Source: Bacillota bacterium (GTDB lineage Bacteria > Bacillota > Dethiobacteria > DTU022 > UBA8154). From it: DNA of 58,134 nucleotides. Every line of letters begins with the position of its first letter. Position 1 is the first letter of the stretch. Where the stretch lies: assembly GCA_012728375.1 (NCBI GenBank), contig JAAYFF010000029.1, positions 1 to 58,134 of the forward strand, read 5' to 3'. Shown piece by piece: positions 23,634 through 32,949 of this stretch. The notes beneath the pieces were generated by a model. The model worked only from the letters and a program-made list of their open reading frames with translations, searched no databases and was not told the DNA's origin. Made by a program: the position numbers and the translations under genes.

Positions 23634-24940
23634 ATACCCACCCCCAGGTACATAATGTTGGCAGCCTTCATCTCACGCGGATCAAAAAGATTCCTCCCGT
23701 CAACAATTAACGGATGCACCAGGGAGTCCCTGATACGCGCCAGATCCAGCTCCCGGTATTCGGGCCAGGCCGTTAAAATTAGGAGGGCATCTTTTCCCTC
23801 CGCCGCCTCATAGGGAGTCTGCACCCATTTGACCCCCGGAAAATCGGCTTCGCTAAATCCCGCTTCCCGGAAGCTTTTGACCCAGGGATCGTGAACAGTC
23901 AGCATCGCTCCCAGGGAAAGCAAATATCTCACAATGGGCAGGCTGTGAGAATCCCTAACATCGTCGGTTTCCGCTTTAAAGGCCATCCCCAAAACGCCGA
24001 TATGCTTTCCGGCCAGGGTGCCCAGCTGTTCTTTAAGTTTGTGCACAACTTCTTTGCGCTTTTCTTCATTAACTTCCAAAACAGATTCCAACAATTTTGC
24101 TTGTTTTCCCTTTTTGTGAAATTGCGCAATTAAAGATTTTAAATCTTTTTCCAGGCAGGGTCCGCTGAAGCCGACCCCTGCTTCAAGAAAATAGGGATTA
24201 ATCCTTGGATCCAGGCCAATCCCCCTGCTCACAACCCGGATATCCCCGCCAACTTTTTCGCACAGGACGGCTATTTCATTAATAAAGGAAATTTTGTTTG
24301 CCAGAAAAGCATTGGCCGCGTGCTTGATAAGTTCAGCATTTTCCCAGGTGGTAATGATGACGGGAACCCCGGGCGGACTGTATAAACGGGCAATTGTTTC
24401 CGCAATTTCCCCGGACTGGGCACCGACAATTATTCTCGACGGTTCCCAAAAATTTCGAACCCCTGATCCCTCCTGAAGGAATTCGGGATTGGAGACTATT
24501 ACAGCTTTATCCTGAAGGCCTTTTTCCTCGAGATATTTGGCCACTTTTCTATTTGTGCCCAGAGGCACTGTACTTTTAATCACAACCGTGCAAGGGCTTT
24601 TGCGGTTTCGAACAACCTCCTCCACCGAAGCAAACACCTGCGAGACATCCGCTTCGCCGTTCGGCAAAGAGGGAGTTCCCACACAGATAAAAATAAGATC
24701 GCATGACTTAAGATCATCAACACTTGAAGTAAACTTCAGCAATCCGTTCTTAAGCGTTTCTTCAACAATCTCATGCAACCCCGGTTCATAAAAAGGTAAT
24801 TTGCCTTTCAATATATCCTCTACTTTGGAAATATTTTTATCATAGCCCGTTGTTTTATAGCCAAGCTTTGCCAGGCAGGCCGCCTGAATCAGCCCAATAT
24901 GTCCCAATCCCCCGACAACACCTATTTGAGCTTTCTCCAT
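23630..24940 (-). CDS. UDP-sugar 6-dehydrogenase
   Basis: A 436-residue UDP-glucose/UDP-ManNAc dehydrogenase: oxidises the sugar C6 alcohol to a uronate with two NAD+. GVVGGLGHIGL is the NAD-binding loop; FSGPCLEKDLKSLIAQ holds the catalytic Cys; the C-terminal domain carries GMAFKAETDDVRDSHSL. I start at ATG 24940 (GGGGTG 8 nt upstream), where the Rossmann fold begins; the longer frame adds only leader. First gene of the leftward glycan operon. Confidence 0.92.
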   Translation of the reverse strand: MEKAQIGVVGGLGHIGLIQAACLAKLGYKTTGYDKNISKVEDILKGKLPFYEPGLHEIVEETLKNGLLKFTSSVDDLKSCDLIFICVGTPSLPNGEADVSQVFASVEEVVRNRKSPCTVVIKSTVPLGTNRKVAKYLEEKGLQDKAVIVSNPEFLQEGSGVRNFWEPSRIIVGAQSGEIAETIARLYSPPGVPVIITTWENAELIKHAANAFLANKISFINEIAVLCEKVGGDIRVVSRGIGLDPRINPYFLEAGVGFSGPCLEKDLKSLIAQFHKKGKQAKLLESVLEVNEEKRKEVVHKLKEQLGTLAGKHIGVLGMAFKAETDDVRDSHSLPIVRYLLSLGAMLTVHDPWVKSFREAGFSEADFPGVKWVQTPYEAAEGKDALLILTAWPEYRELDLARIRDSLVHPLIVDGRNLFDPREMKAANIMYLGVGI

Positions 24941-25063
24941 ATATTTAACACCCCAGATTAGTTGTAACTGCTGCTTCACTTAAACATTATCCTCTGAGCA
25001 GTTTACTTTTCTTCTTGCTTTAATCGCGAGAATACCATCGCTGTTCTTTTTATGATATTAATT

Positions 25064-25119
25064 CGGTAAGACATTTGTTACTTACCGGGTTTGTCACATT
25101 TGAAGATAGAAAACATAAT
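25064..25119 (+). promoter_or_regulatory. Promoter and operator of the rightward glycan operon
   Basis: TTGTCA (25091-25096), 17 nt, CATAAT (25114-25119). Immediately upstream is the inverted repeat CGGTAAG-N10-CTTACCG (25064-25070 / 25081-25087), a likely regulator site that lies between the two diverging operons and could serve both. Confidence 0.65.
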
Positions 25120-25168
25120 ATAAAATAATATCCGGTTAATAAAAAATCTTTTTGACGGGGGAATGCCG

Positions 25169-26227
25169 ATGCCGGTTGTACTGATCACAGGTTCCACAGG
25201 TCTTATTGGCTCCGAGGCGGCTGAATTCTATGCTCGCCTGGGTTTTAATGTTGTAGGAATCGATAACGATATGCGCAGGTACTTCTTTGGAAACGAAGGC
25301 TCAACTCTTGGAAACCTCCGACGCCTGGAAGCCCGGTTGGGCTCCGGATATAAGCACTATGACCTTGACATCAGAAATGGGGAAAAAGTAAACCAAGTCT
25401 TTGCCCTGTACAAAAACAATATCTCCTTAATCATTCATACCGCCGCGCAGCCGTCGCACGATTGGGCTGCAAGGGAGCCCTTCACCGACTTTGCGGTAAA
25501 CGCCAACGGTACCCTTAACCTGCTGGAAGCCATGAGGAAGCATTGCCCTGATGCGGTTTTTATCTTTACATCAACAAATAAAGTTTACGGCGACCGGCCC
25601 AATCATCTCCCCTTAATCGAACAGGAAACCCGCTTTGAGATAGATCCCTCCCACCCTTACAGTCCGGGTATTCCTGAAGATATGAGCGTGGACCAGTGTC
25701 TGCACTCCTTATTTGGGGCTTCCAAACTTGCCGCAGATATATTGGTTCAGGAATACGGCAGGTACTTTCACTTGCGAACCTGTTGTTTCCGCGGGGGAGT
25801 GCTGAGCGGCGTCCGGCAGGCGGGGGTACCGCTGCACGGTTTTATCGGCTATCTGATGAAATGTCTTCTAACAGGAGAACCTTATATAATTTATGGTTAT
25901 AAGGGAAAACAGGTGCGGGACGTAATAAGCGCCAGCGATGTAATTTCCGCGTTTCACGCCTTTTATCAAAATCCGGGATCCTGCGGCGAAGTATATAACC
26001 TGGGAGGAGGGCGCTTCTCCAATATCTCCGTCCTGGAGGCCATCGAACTGGCACAGGAGATTACCGGCAAAGAACTGCATTACTCTTACTCCGAAAAACC
26101 CCGCCTAGGGGATCACATCTGGTATATCAGCGATTTAAGCAAATTTATTTCCCACTATCCGGCATGGAAGCCCACAAAAAACGTAAGAACAATTATGCAG
26201 GAAATATATGAGGAGCATAAAGCTTAA
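25169..26227 (+). CDS. NAD-dependent epimerase, CDP-paratose 2-epimerase-like
   Basis: A 352-residue extended [23 protein letters not shown] and [19 protein letters not shown] are typical of the CDP-paratose 2-epimerase-like group. [10 protein letters not shown] supplies the Thr/Ser region, but the usual catalytic Tyr of YxxxK reads Phe in [10 protein letters not shown]; as I remember it this is shared by the subfamily, so the true reaction is uncertain. The second ATG (25169) has GGGGGA at 6-nt spacing and is preferred to 25163. First gene of the rightward glycan operon. Confidence 0.85.
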   Translation: MPVVLITGSTGLIGSEAAEFYARLGFNVVGIDNDMRRYFFGNEGSTLGNLRRLEARLGSGYKHYDLDIRNGEKVNQVFALYKNNISLIIHTAAQPSHDWAAREPFTDFAVNANGTLNLLEAMRKHCPDAVFIFTSTNKVYGDRPNHLPLIEQETRFEIDPSHPYSPGIPEDMSVDQCLHSLFGASKLAADILVQEYGRYFHLRTCCFRGGVLSGVRQAGVPLHGFIGYLMKCLLTGEPYIIYGYKGKQVRDVISASDVISAFHAFYQNPGSCGEVYNLGGGRFSNISVLEAIELAQEITGKELHYSYSEKPRLGDHIWYISDLSKFISHYPAWKPTKNVRTIMQEIYEEHKA

Positions 26228-26242
26228 GAAGGCGGGAAGCCC

Positions 26243-27364
26243 ATGTTCAACCAATTCAAATTGATAAAGCAGCCCCCTGCAGGGTTTTATTTGTCCACTG
26301 AAGATTGGGCCGCTCAAACCAACCTGAAACCCAAAGAAGCGTATTACAAAATTATTGATTATGGGGACGGACCGGAGACTTTCACCAGCCCCAAGGGTTT
26401 AGAAGATTCTGTTCACTGGAGGTTCATCGAGGAACAGCAGCGCAAGCCTCCCCCGACATTTCTCGCCGTAATTCCCGGGGGAAGGGTATGGGGAGCCAAC
26501 GGGGCCGTTATAGCCCCGGATAATAAGCTGCTGTGGGATTTGTCGCTACAGTACGGCATAGCAATAGAGGACCACCCCATTTTTAAAATGAAGAGCCTGC
26601 CGCCCCTTCAGGAGCGAAAAGATACGGTTGCAGTCCTCACCTTTTGCGCCAGCCAGTACTATTACCACTGGATGTTCGATGTTTTACCCCGCCTGGAGTT
26701 GTTGCGCAGGGAAGATATAGCCTTCCGGAAAATAGTTTTGAATTATAACGGTTTCCCCCCGTTTCAAAAAGATACCCTGAGCAGTTTGGGAATATCCCAG
26801 GACCAAATCATCCCTTGCCACCGGCATTTCCACTTGAAAGCAAAAAAACTGGTGGTTCCTTCGCCTGTAGGTTATACCGGACATATGCCCAAGTGGACAA
26901 CTGCCTTCCTGCGCAAACACTTTTTGCCGCAGGAAAGGGGAAAAGGCAGGTCAGAGCGTTTGTACATCAGCCGCGCCTATGCAAAAACCCGGAGAGTACT
27001 GAATGAAGACCGGATCATAAACATACTGTCAAAATATGGCTTTAAAACGGTTCTACCGGAATTAATGACTGTTGCAGAGCAGGCGCGGCTCTTTTCGTCT
27101 GCGGAAGCAATTGTTTCAGCTCATGGGGGCGGGCTGACCAATCTGGTCTTTTGCCGGGCAGGGACAAAAGTCCTCGAATTTTTTTCTCCAAATTATGTTA
27201 ACGTTTTATATTGGGTTCTCAGCAATCATGTCAACCTTGACTATTATTATTTAATCGGCGAAGGAGAACGCCCGGCCGAATATGTGGACCCTCATCTCGT
27301 CTGGGATAATATAACCGTTAATCTTGATCAATTAACCGGCATCTTGAAAAAAATGGGCATGTAA
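26243..27364 (+). CDS. Family 61 glycosyltransferase
   Basis: A 373-residue protein with the DUF563/GT61 signature set: YYYHWMFDVLPRLELL, YISRAYAKTRRVLNE and VSAHGGGLTNLVFCRAGTKV followed by LEFF. GT61 members are best known for xylosyl or arabinosyl transfer in eukaryotes; bacterial ones occur in surface polysaccharide clusters. No signal peptide, so it is cytoplasmic. It starts 15 bp after the epimerase. Confidence 0.88.
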   Translation: MFNQFKLIKQPPAGFYLSTEDWAAQTNLKPKEAYYKIIDYGDGPETFTSPKGLEDSVHWRFIEEQQRKPPPTFLAVIPGGRVWGANGAVIAPDNKLLWDLSLQYGIAIEDHPIFKMKSLPPLQERKDTVAVLTFCASQYYYHWMFDVLPRLELLRREDIAFRKIVLNYNGFPPFQKDTLSSLGISQDQIIPCHRHFHLKAKKLVVPSPVGYTGHMPKWTTAFLRKHFLPQERGKGRSERLYISRAYAKTRRVLNEDRIINILSKYGFKTVLPELMTVAEQARLFSSAEAIVSAHGGGLTNLVFCRAGTKVLEFFSPNYVNVLYWVLSNHVNLDYYYLIGEGERPAEYVDPHLVWDNITVNLDQLTGILKKMGM

Positions 27365-27379
27365 AAGGAGAAATCTGCT

Positions 27380-28624
27380 GTGCATACTGATGTAAGTATA
27401 ATTTTAATCTCCCATAATAAATATCCTCAAAATTTGTTTACCCTGTGGTCCCTGCAAAATCAGGAATTCGACCTGCAAAAAATGGAGGTAATTCTGGTAG
27501 ATGACTGCTCCGGGGATATAACAGCCAATTTACAATACTATCCCTTCCCTTTTCCCTTTAAATATCTGTGCAGCGAGCAAAGGCTCGACCGTGCCGGGGC
27601 AAAAAATTTAGGTTTACGGGAAGCTCGGGGAAAAGTAATAATTTTTCTCGATGCAGAAATATTGGTCGGCCCCGATTTCGTTGCCAAACATTTGCGACAT
27701 TATGAAAACAGCGAGGAAAAGATTGCCGTTTCAGGCACTACAAACCATTATTGCACCTTTTCCGTCATTCACCCTAACTTTTCAAAAAGCCAGCTGGGGC
27801 ACCTTCTCTCCTTTATCCGGGAAAAACCGCTCTTGCTGAACCGCCTGGCCGGAGAGCTGGGTACCTTGCCCGGTGATCTGCAAGATTACAATAAGTTTGC
27901 TGAAGCTGTCAAAAAGAAAAAAGCCATTATCCCCCTGTTGTCAAAGGAAGATATTTATACGCAGCGTTACAAAGAGCTATCCTTTCACCTGCCGAGTTTT
28001 CCTCAAGTAATGGAGAAGTTTGACGACAGTTTGACCGGATACCATCTGGCCTGGACATTCTTTATTACCAGGAATGTTTCCGTCAGGAAAAGCCTGCTCG
28101 ACAGCGTGGGGCCGTTTAATGAAAAATTCAGGGGCTGGGGTTATGAAGACTGGGAACTGGGGTATAGGTTATATAAAAGCGGAGTAAAAATTCTTGAAGA
28201 CCGAGAAATTTTCAGCTACCATCAAGAGCATCCCTTCTCCTCCGTGGACAGGACCGGGGAGCAAATGTTCAACTTTTTAAAGTTAATAAATTTACATCCT
28301 GACATTGAGGTCTGCGCTTTAACTTTGGATCTGGCCGGGAAAAAGAGCCTGCTGGAAATTAACGATATTATAAATGATTATTACCTTTTAAATAACCGGT
28401 TCCCCAAACAATACATTCATGTCAAAGAGGCTTTTTTCAAGTTAACAAGAAAGATTCCCTTCCTGCTCGCCAACGATATTCCATTTTGCAAGCTAATGCA
28501 ATGGTCGGGCCTGGAAAAGGAACCGGGCAAAAAGAAAAAGCTTTTCGCGGAGCTGGAGTCCTTACAAAAAACAGGAAAATTTAACAGTTTTGTAAACGCT
28601 GTGGAATTGTTAACAGGCCTCTAA
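27380..28624 (+). CDS. Family 2 glycosyltransferase with galactosyltransferase-like C-terminus
   Basis: A 414-residue GT2. SIILISHNKYPQNLFTLWSL, LVDDCSGD and FLDAEILVGPDF form the GT-A core; RNVSVRKSLLDSVGPFNEKF and RGWGYEDWELGYRLYKSG are the C-terminal acceptor/catalytic segment found in chondroitin-polymerase-like and galactosyltransferase-like GT2 proteins. GTG 27380 follows AAAAGGAG. Last gene of the rightward operon, which ends near the GGGGAC/GTCCCC hairpin at 28645. Confidence 0.9.
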   Translation: MHTDVSIILISHNKYPQNLFTLWSLQNQEFDLQKMEVILVDDCSGDITANLQYYPFPFPFKYLCSEQRLDRAGAKNLGLREARGKVIIFLDAEILVGPDFVAKHLRHYENSEEKIAVSGTTNHYCTFSVIHPNFSKSQLGHLLSFIREKPLLLNRLAGELGTLPGDLQDYNKFAEAVKKKKAIIPLLSKEDIYTQRYKELSFHLPSFPQVMEKFDDSLTGYHLAWTFFITRNVSVRKSLLDSVGPFNEKFRGWGYEDWELGYRLYKSGVKILEDREIFSYHQEHPFSSVDRTGEQMFNFLKLINLHPDIEVCALTLDLAGKKSLLEINDIINDYYLLNNRFPKQYIHVKEAFFKLTRKIPFLLANDIPFCKLMQWSGLEKEPGKKKKLFAELESLQKTGKFNSFVNAVELLTGL

Positions 28625-28644
28625 TCCCTTTAAGAAAACAGCGT

Positions 28645-28667
28645 GGGGACGATTTTACGTCCCCTTT
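28645..28667. terminator. Hairpin between convergent genes
   Basis: GGGGAC-GATTTTAC-GTCCCC followed by TTT. It lies between the glycan operon and the convergent ABC operon and may end both weakly. The GGGGAC core resembles family A repeats. Confidence 0.45.
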
Positions 28668-28695
28668 GCTTTGAAACATGCATAAATGGTTTAAC

Positions 28696-29541
28696 TTACA
28701 CTGTCCAAACAAGGTTGCCTTCGATAAAGTTACGTCTCCAGCTGAATACTCCGTTTCTGCTTTTCTGCCGGACATAGTTCCTAATTTGTTCCCGCCACCC
28801 CATAACCTCCTGGTAGGGTTCCATTAACAGGGTCAATTCCTGCTCAGCTTGTTCCGGGCTAACCGTTCTTTCTGTATGCCGTTTGTAAAATTCCAAGGCA
28901 GGGGTGTACCCCCAGGCATATAACAAGTGAAAGACGTAAAAAATGTCGGCTGGGATGGGCGGCATCTCTTCATGATAAAAGATGCGCCACAGTTCTTTTT
29001 GGGCAAGATCCTTCCTCCAGCTGAAACCGTTATAAAAACATCCGTGAAAAGACGCATCAACCATTTTTCGCAGGGTTTCCGCATCGTGGATTCCCGGCGT
29101 CATGGCGGCAAACACCAGCCCAAACCGCTTGCGCCACCTTAACCGGTCCAGTTCCACCTCTTCCCAGGCCAGATTGACCGTTTCAATATTTTTAAAGCCC
29201 TGCTCAGCCGCACGTTTTTCCAGAATCGCCAGCATTTTAGGCGAGGGATCAAGAGCCACCACCCCCTTAACTTGCGAAGCCATTGGCAGAGCATAATTAC
29301 CCGGGCCGGAACCGATATCAAGCACCTCAATATCGGGGTTTAAAAAGCTGTTCCGCAAGAGAATGTTCATGATTTTTTCCTGCCTCATACGGCTGCTCCC
29401 CTCATTGGTATGCTCTGCAAAAGCCGCGGAGCGCTGATCCCACCACTTGCTGCTTGCCCGCTCCCGCCGCTGCTTGGCATACAAAGAATTGCGGCGCTCT
29501 TCATCCCACAACTTCGCCCAATAATCAGCATTTTGCCACAT
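28696..29541 (-). CDS. Class I SAM-dependent methyltransferase
   Basis: A 281-residue methyltransferase. VLDIGSGPGNYALPMA (near residue 74) is motif I and VVALDPSPKMLAIL motif II. The C-terminus is rich in aromatic residues. It is the last gene of the metal-chelate ABC operon, 61 bp after the ATPase; a SAM methyltransferase next to a FecCD-type transporter is a recurring pair in anaerobes, and I infer a role in making or altering the transported chelate, though no substrate is evident. Confidence 0.85.
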   Translation of the reverse strand: MWQNADYWAKLWDEERRNSLYAKQRRERASSKWWDQRSAAFAEHTNEGSSRMRQEKIMNILLRNSFLNPDIEVLDIGSGPGNYALPMASQVKGVVALDPSPKMLAILEKRAAEQGFKNIETVNLAWEEVELDRLRWRKRFGLVFAAMTPGIHDAETLRKMVDASFHGCFYNGFSWRKDLAQKELWRIFYHEEMPPIPADIFYVFHLLYAWGYTPALEFYKRHTERTVSPEQAEQELTLLMEPYQEVMGWREQIRNYVRQKSRNGVFSWRRNFIEGNLVWTV

Positions 29542-29602
29542 ATTCCCGCTCCTATCCGTTACGAATTATTTTTTTTGACCGTCACTATGGAAATTATGTT
29601 TA

Positions 29603-30382
29603 TCAATTAATAATTGGGATACAAGACCTGAGAGTATGGCAATCATCCGCAGCTGTCGTTATTTTGACGTCTATGCCATATGCGGACTTTAAGTTTTCTT
29701 CCGTTACGACCTCCTCAACGCTTCCCACGGAAAACTTGTTATTTTTTTGCATTAAGGCAACTTTGGTTGAACAGAGAAAAACATGATTCGGAAAATGGGA
29801 AGTCATAATGACGGCAAGACCCTTTTTTGCCAGTTCGTTAATCTGGCCGAGCACGCGTGCCTGGTTGCCGAAATCCAGATTTGAAGTGGGTTCATCCATA
29901 ATTAATATCTGCGGTTGTTGTGTCAGTGCACGGGCAATGAGCACCAACTGCCTTTCACCGCCGCTGATTTCCGTGTAAACCCGGTCCGCTAAGTGGGATA
30001 TGCCTAATGTATCCAAGGCCTGCTCCGCTATCTCTTCGTCTACTTTGGACGGAGAAGCAAACTTCCCCAGATATGCGGTTCTTCCCATTATGACAACATC
30101 CCGGACCGTGAAAGGAAAGGGCGGAGTATGGGCCTGCGGTACATAGCCAAAGGTCTGAGCCAATTTTTTTTTAGGCCAAGCGTGAACATTCTCACCGTCT
30201 ACCTTTATAACGCCCCCCAGCATTTTGATTAGCCCCAGAATGCTTTTAAAGAGAGTTGTTTTTCCCACCCCGTTAGGACCGAGCAAGCATAATATTTCTC
30301 CTGATTGAACGGTGAAACTAATGTTTTCAACAACTTTTTTTGTGCCATAGCCGCAAACAGCATCACAAACCTCCAGCCTCAT
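29603..30382 (-). CDS. FecE/BtuD-type ABC transporter ATP-binding protein
   Basis: A 259-residue ATPase for uptake of an iron-siderophore, haem or cobalamin-like chelate. Walker A GPNGVGKTT (near 35), Q-loop YVPQAH, signature ISGGERQLV, Walker B ILIMDEPTS and H-loop TSHFPNH are all intact. ATG 30382 (GAGG 6 nt upstream) overlaps the permease stop by 4 bp. The second gene downstream of the binding protein. Confidence 0.93.
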   Translation of the reverse strand: MRLEVCDAVCGYGTKKVVENISFTVQSGEILCLLGPNGVGKTTLFKSILGLIKMLGGVIKVDGENVHAWPKKKLAQTFGYVPQAHTPPFPFTVRDVVIMGRTAYLGKFASPSKVDEEIAEQALDTLGISHLADRVYTEISGGERQLVLIARALTQQPQILIMDEPTSNLDFGNQARVLGQINELAKKGLAVIMTSHFPNHVFLCSTKVALMQKNNKFSVGSVEEVVTEENLKSAYGIDVKITTAADDCHTLRSCIPIIN

Positions 30383-31422
30383 AGCCAACCTCTCTTTCCC
30401 TTAAAAAGAAGGTAAATAAAAAATGGCGCGCCAACTAAAGAAGTTAAGATACCCAGGGGGATTTCAAGGGGAAATGCAGACCGCGCCACAGTATCCACGA
30501 TAATCAGGAAGATACTGCCGAACAGTAAGGAAACAGGCAGCAATATTTTATAATTTGGGCCTGCCAGCATTCTGGCAAAATGGGGGATCACGAGCCCAAT
30601 CCAACCGATTATGCCGCAAACAGATACGGAACCTGCCGTAAGAAGCGTAGAACAGATAATGACAGCCATTCTAAGCTTTGCAGTCTCTACCCCCATGGTT
30701 TTCGCCTCTTCTTCGCCAAAGGATAAAACATTCAGCTTCCACCGGAGCAGCATCAGGGGCACCACTCCCAACAAAAAGGGGAAGAGCATCATCTTTACAT
30801 CTTTCATGCTCGCGGTGGAAAGACTTCCCATCAGCCAGAAGGTTATGGCAGGAAGCTTGCTGTAGGGATCTGCAACATATTTTATCAGCGAGACAAATGA
30901 AGAAAAAAGCGTCGAAACCACCATGCCGGTCAAGACCAAAACCAGAGTAACATTATTGCCGCGGGTAATTGCAGAGCTGATTACAACAGCAAGGGCCACT
31001 GCTCCCAGGCCGAATAAAAAAGAGTAAAGCTGTATTCCTACCGTGCCAAATGACAGCAATATTCCCAATGCTGCCCCAAACCCCGCGCCTGCGGAAGCTC
31101 CTAAAATATCGGGGGATACCATGGGATTTCTGAATAATCCCTGATAGCTGGCCCCTGATACGGAAAGGGAGGCCCCGACGAGCACTGCAGCAATTATTCT
31201 TGGGATTCTCACCTTAAAAAGCACTGTTTCTACATTCGCGGGGATTGCCAAATCCACGGCAAAAATTTTTGTGTAAAACACGCTGAAGATATCAGACAAG
31301 GAAATTGCGTACCTGCCCATGGTCAATGAACACAAACAAACAAGAACAAGGACAGGTACGAGTATCGCTGTGAGATAATACTCTGCACGGTTCTTTTGTA
31401 GGAAAACAACCGTATTACTCAT
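30379..31422 (-). CDS. FecCD/BtuC-type ABC transporter permease
   Basis: A 347-residue (from ATG 31422) polytopic protein with about nine to ten membrane helices and family motifs ALVGASLSVSGASYQGLFRN (helix 2-3) and GWIGLVIPHFARMLAGPNY near residue 255. It forms the membrane channel with the ATPase encoded downstream. ATG 31422 overlaps the binding-protein stop (ATGAGTAA); ATG 31440 with AAGGTGG close by is an alternative. Confidence 0.92.
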   Translation of the reverse strand: MSNTVVFLQKNRAEYYLTAILVPVLVLVCLCSLTMGRYAISLSDIFSVFYTKIFAVDLAIPANVETVLFKVRIPRIIAAVLVGASLSVSGASYQGLFRNPMVSPDILGASAGAGFGAALGILLSFGTVGIQLYSFLFGLGAVALAVVISSAITRGNNVTLVLVLTGMVVSTLFSSFVSLIKYVADPYSKLPAITFWLMGSLSTASMKDVKMMLFPFLLGVVPLMLLRWKLNVLSFGEEEAKTMGVETAKLRMAVIICSTLLTAGSVSVCGIIGWIGLVIPHFARMLAGPNYKILLPVSLLFGSIFLIIVDTVARSAFPLEIPLGILTSLVGAPFFIYLLFKGKRGWL

Positions 31423-32530
31423 GGAAAATCTTTTCAAAGTCATCCACCTTAAGTTCATAATTAAAGAATAACTTCATAAATTCCTTAACTTCATCCCGAA
31501 TATCAATGGGGTATAAATCGGGGTAGAGGGTATGTGCCAGCCACTTAGCTCCTATCAGCCTCATTACAGAAGGAGGGCGGTTAATCCAGTCAAAGGGTAA
31601 ATTAGGTATGGTATAAACACGATTATTATTAACAGCCGCGATATTTTCCCAAGGACTGTCTTCAGCGGTAATCATTTGATATACTTTTCTTTCTGCTCCC
31701 GATGTGTCGCTGATTAAAATAACATCAGGATTCCAGGTTATAATCTGTTCAATGGTGACTTCCATATTCCCGCCTCCGCTCTCGGCAACGTTTTTTGCAC
31801 CGATGATTTCCAGCATTTCCGCGTTAATTGATTCGCGCGAGGAGGTAGAGAGCCCTTGCTCACCGGAGCCGTAATAAACGGTGCGCTGCGTGCCGGTTTC
31901 TACTCTTTCCCGCAAATCTTCAATACTTTTGATAACGTCTGTTGCGTATGCGGCCAAAAGGCTGCCACGCTCCTCCACACCCAGGATGTCGGCCAGAAAC
32001 CCATAGGAATTAGCTATCTCAAAGAAACTGCCGTCAATATTTAATACCGGAATTCCCGTTTGTTCCTGAATTTGATCGGTTAAATCCACCCATTCCTGAG
32101 TAATGGAGCCGACATTGATCATAATATCAGGCGCCAGCTTAAGTATTTCTTCCACATTTCCCGTTACATCCGCTCCGGCCCATCTTCCCAGCACAGGCAG
32201 ATTTGCATATTCCTCGGGAATAAACTCTCTGGCTGAATCGCTGAACTCGTTATTCCAGCCAATCATTTTTTCCGGAGCCAGGGTATAAAGGAAAATCGAG
32301 CCAATAGGGCCTGTAGCAAATACTTTTTCCACTTTGGCGGGAATTTCTACTTCCCGGCCTGCATGGTCCGTAACGATATGAGTTTCGAGTTCATTATTCT
32401 CCTGCTTAGAATTGCCTGGTTCGCTTGACGTTTCCCGGCTTCCGCAGCCCGCCATTAATATAATCACCAGCAACAAAACAAAGGTAGATGCAATCCAGTG
32501 TTTATTTTTTAGATAAAATTTCCGCAACAT
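31415..32530 (-). CDS. Metal-chelate substrate-binding lipoprotein
   Basis: A 371-residue FecB/BtuF-type binding protein. A hydrophobic signal ends in LMAGCGS (lipobox), then VTDHAGREVEIPAKVEKVFA and two Rossmann-like lobes joined by a long helix (SYGFLADILGVEERGSLLAA). It captures an iron, cobalamin or similar chelate outside the cell; the ligand is not deducible. GGAGGT lies 6 nt before ATG 32530. No cobalamin riboswitch or Fur-like box is evident in the upstream 418 bp. Confidence 0.92.
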   Translation of the reverse strand: MLRKFYLKNKHWIASTFVLLLVIILMAGCGSRETSSEPGNSKQENNELETHIVTDHAGREVEIPAKVEKVFATGPIGSIFLYTLAPEKMIGWNNEFSDSAREFIPEEYANLPVLGRWAGADVTGNVEEILKLAPDIMINVGSITQEWVDLTDQIQEQTGIPVLNIDGSFFEIANSYGFLADILGVEERGSLLAAYATDVIKSIEDLRERVETGTQRTVYYGSGEQGLSTSSRESINAEMLEIIGAKNVAESGGGNMEVTIEQIITWNPDVILISDTSGAERKVYQMITAEDSPWENIAAVNNNRVYTIPNLPFDWINRPPSVMRLIGAKWLAHTLYPDLYPIDIRDEVKEFMKLFFNYELKVDDFEKIFHE

Positions 32531-32547
32531 GAAATGACCTCCGGTTT

Positions 32548-32730
32548 TTATTTGTTACATAAACAGTTCTTGTAAAATGTTCCCATTAAAAAATCTACCC
32601 CGTTATATTTATCCCGGCATAACGCTGCCATAATCTCATCTTTGTCATGTGGGATGCTGGGGGCAGCCGGTTAGGGAAAAGTTGTTAGGTACAGGCATGC
32701 TTTTTTCATCAACATCAATATGAAGATCAT
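32548..32730 (-). pseudogene. Interrupted small ORF heading the metal-chelate operon
   Basis: ATG 32730 sits 5 nt after GAGGAGGAG and opens MIFILMLMKKACLYLTTFP, then TAA (32673-32671). The same frame continues for 40 codons as PAAPSIPHDKDEIMAALCRD and KYNGVDFLMGTFYKNCLCNK to TAA 32548, 17 bp before the binding-protein start. The second part looks like protein (two Cys near its end, charged helix before). It could be a small gene killed by one nonsense change, or a leader peptide plus an unrelated ORF starting at ATG 32637. Family unknown. Confidence 0.4.
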
Positions 32731-32880
32731 TTTTTCTCCTCCTCTGCCGGACTCCGGCTTTTTCTAGCTAAAAAGATATGTCTATAATTCTGTCTTTCTG
32801 TCTTAAATTCCTGCATATAATAAAAAATTTTTGCCGTAACTATCGATTCGATAATGAGGGGGTGTCATAATGATTAAGAC

Positions 32881-32919
32881 AAAAACTCCCACCCCAAGCT
32901 TTAAGCCGGGGCGGGAGTT
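32881..32919 (-). terminator. Terminator of the GerMN-domain gene
   Basis: ACTCCC-A-CCCC and GGGG-C-GGGAGT enclose a 12-nt loop; on the minus strand the hairpin is followed by TTTTTGTCTTAAT. The region 32731-32880 between this and the small ORF holds no gene; a GCCGGA/TCCGGC mini-hairpin (32748-32760) lies just before the small ORF's ribosome binding site. Confidence 0.8.
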
Positions 32920-32949
32920 CGCGGTTAGTTAATATGCCGGGATTCCTCT

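Noticed and set aside
32671-32673. In-frame stop of the small operon ORF considered as a recoded codon
   Set aside because: It is TAA, which is not decoded as selenocysteine or pyrrolysine; no SECIS-like stem follows.
32531-32730. Cobalamin riboswitch upstream of the FecB-type gene
   Set aside because: No B12-box-like GCCACTG motif or conserved core is present; instead the region carries an interrupted ORF.
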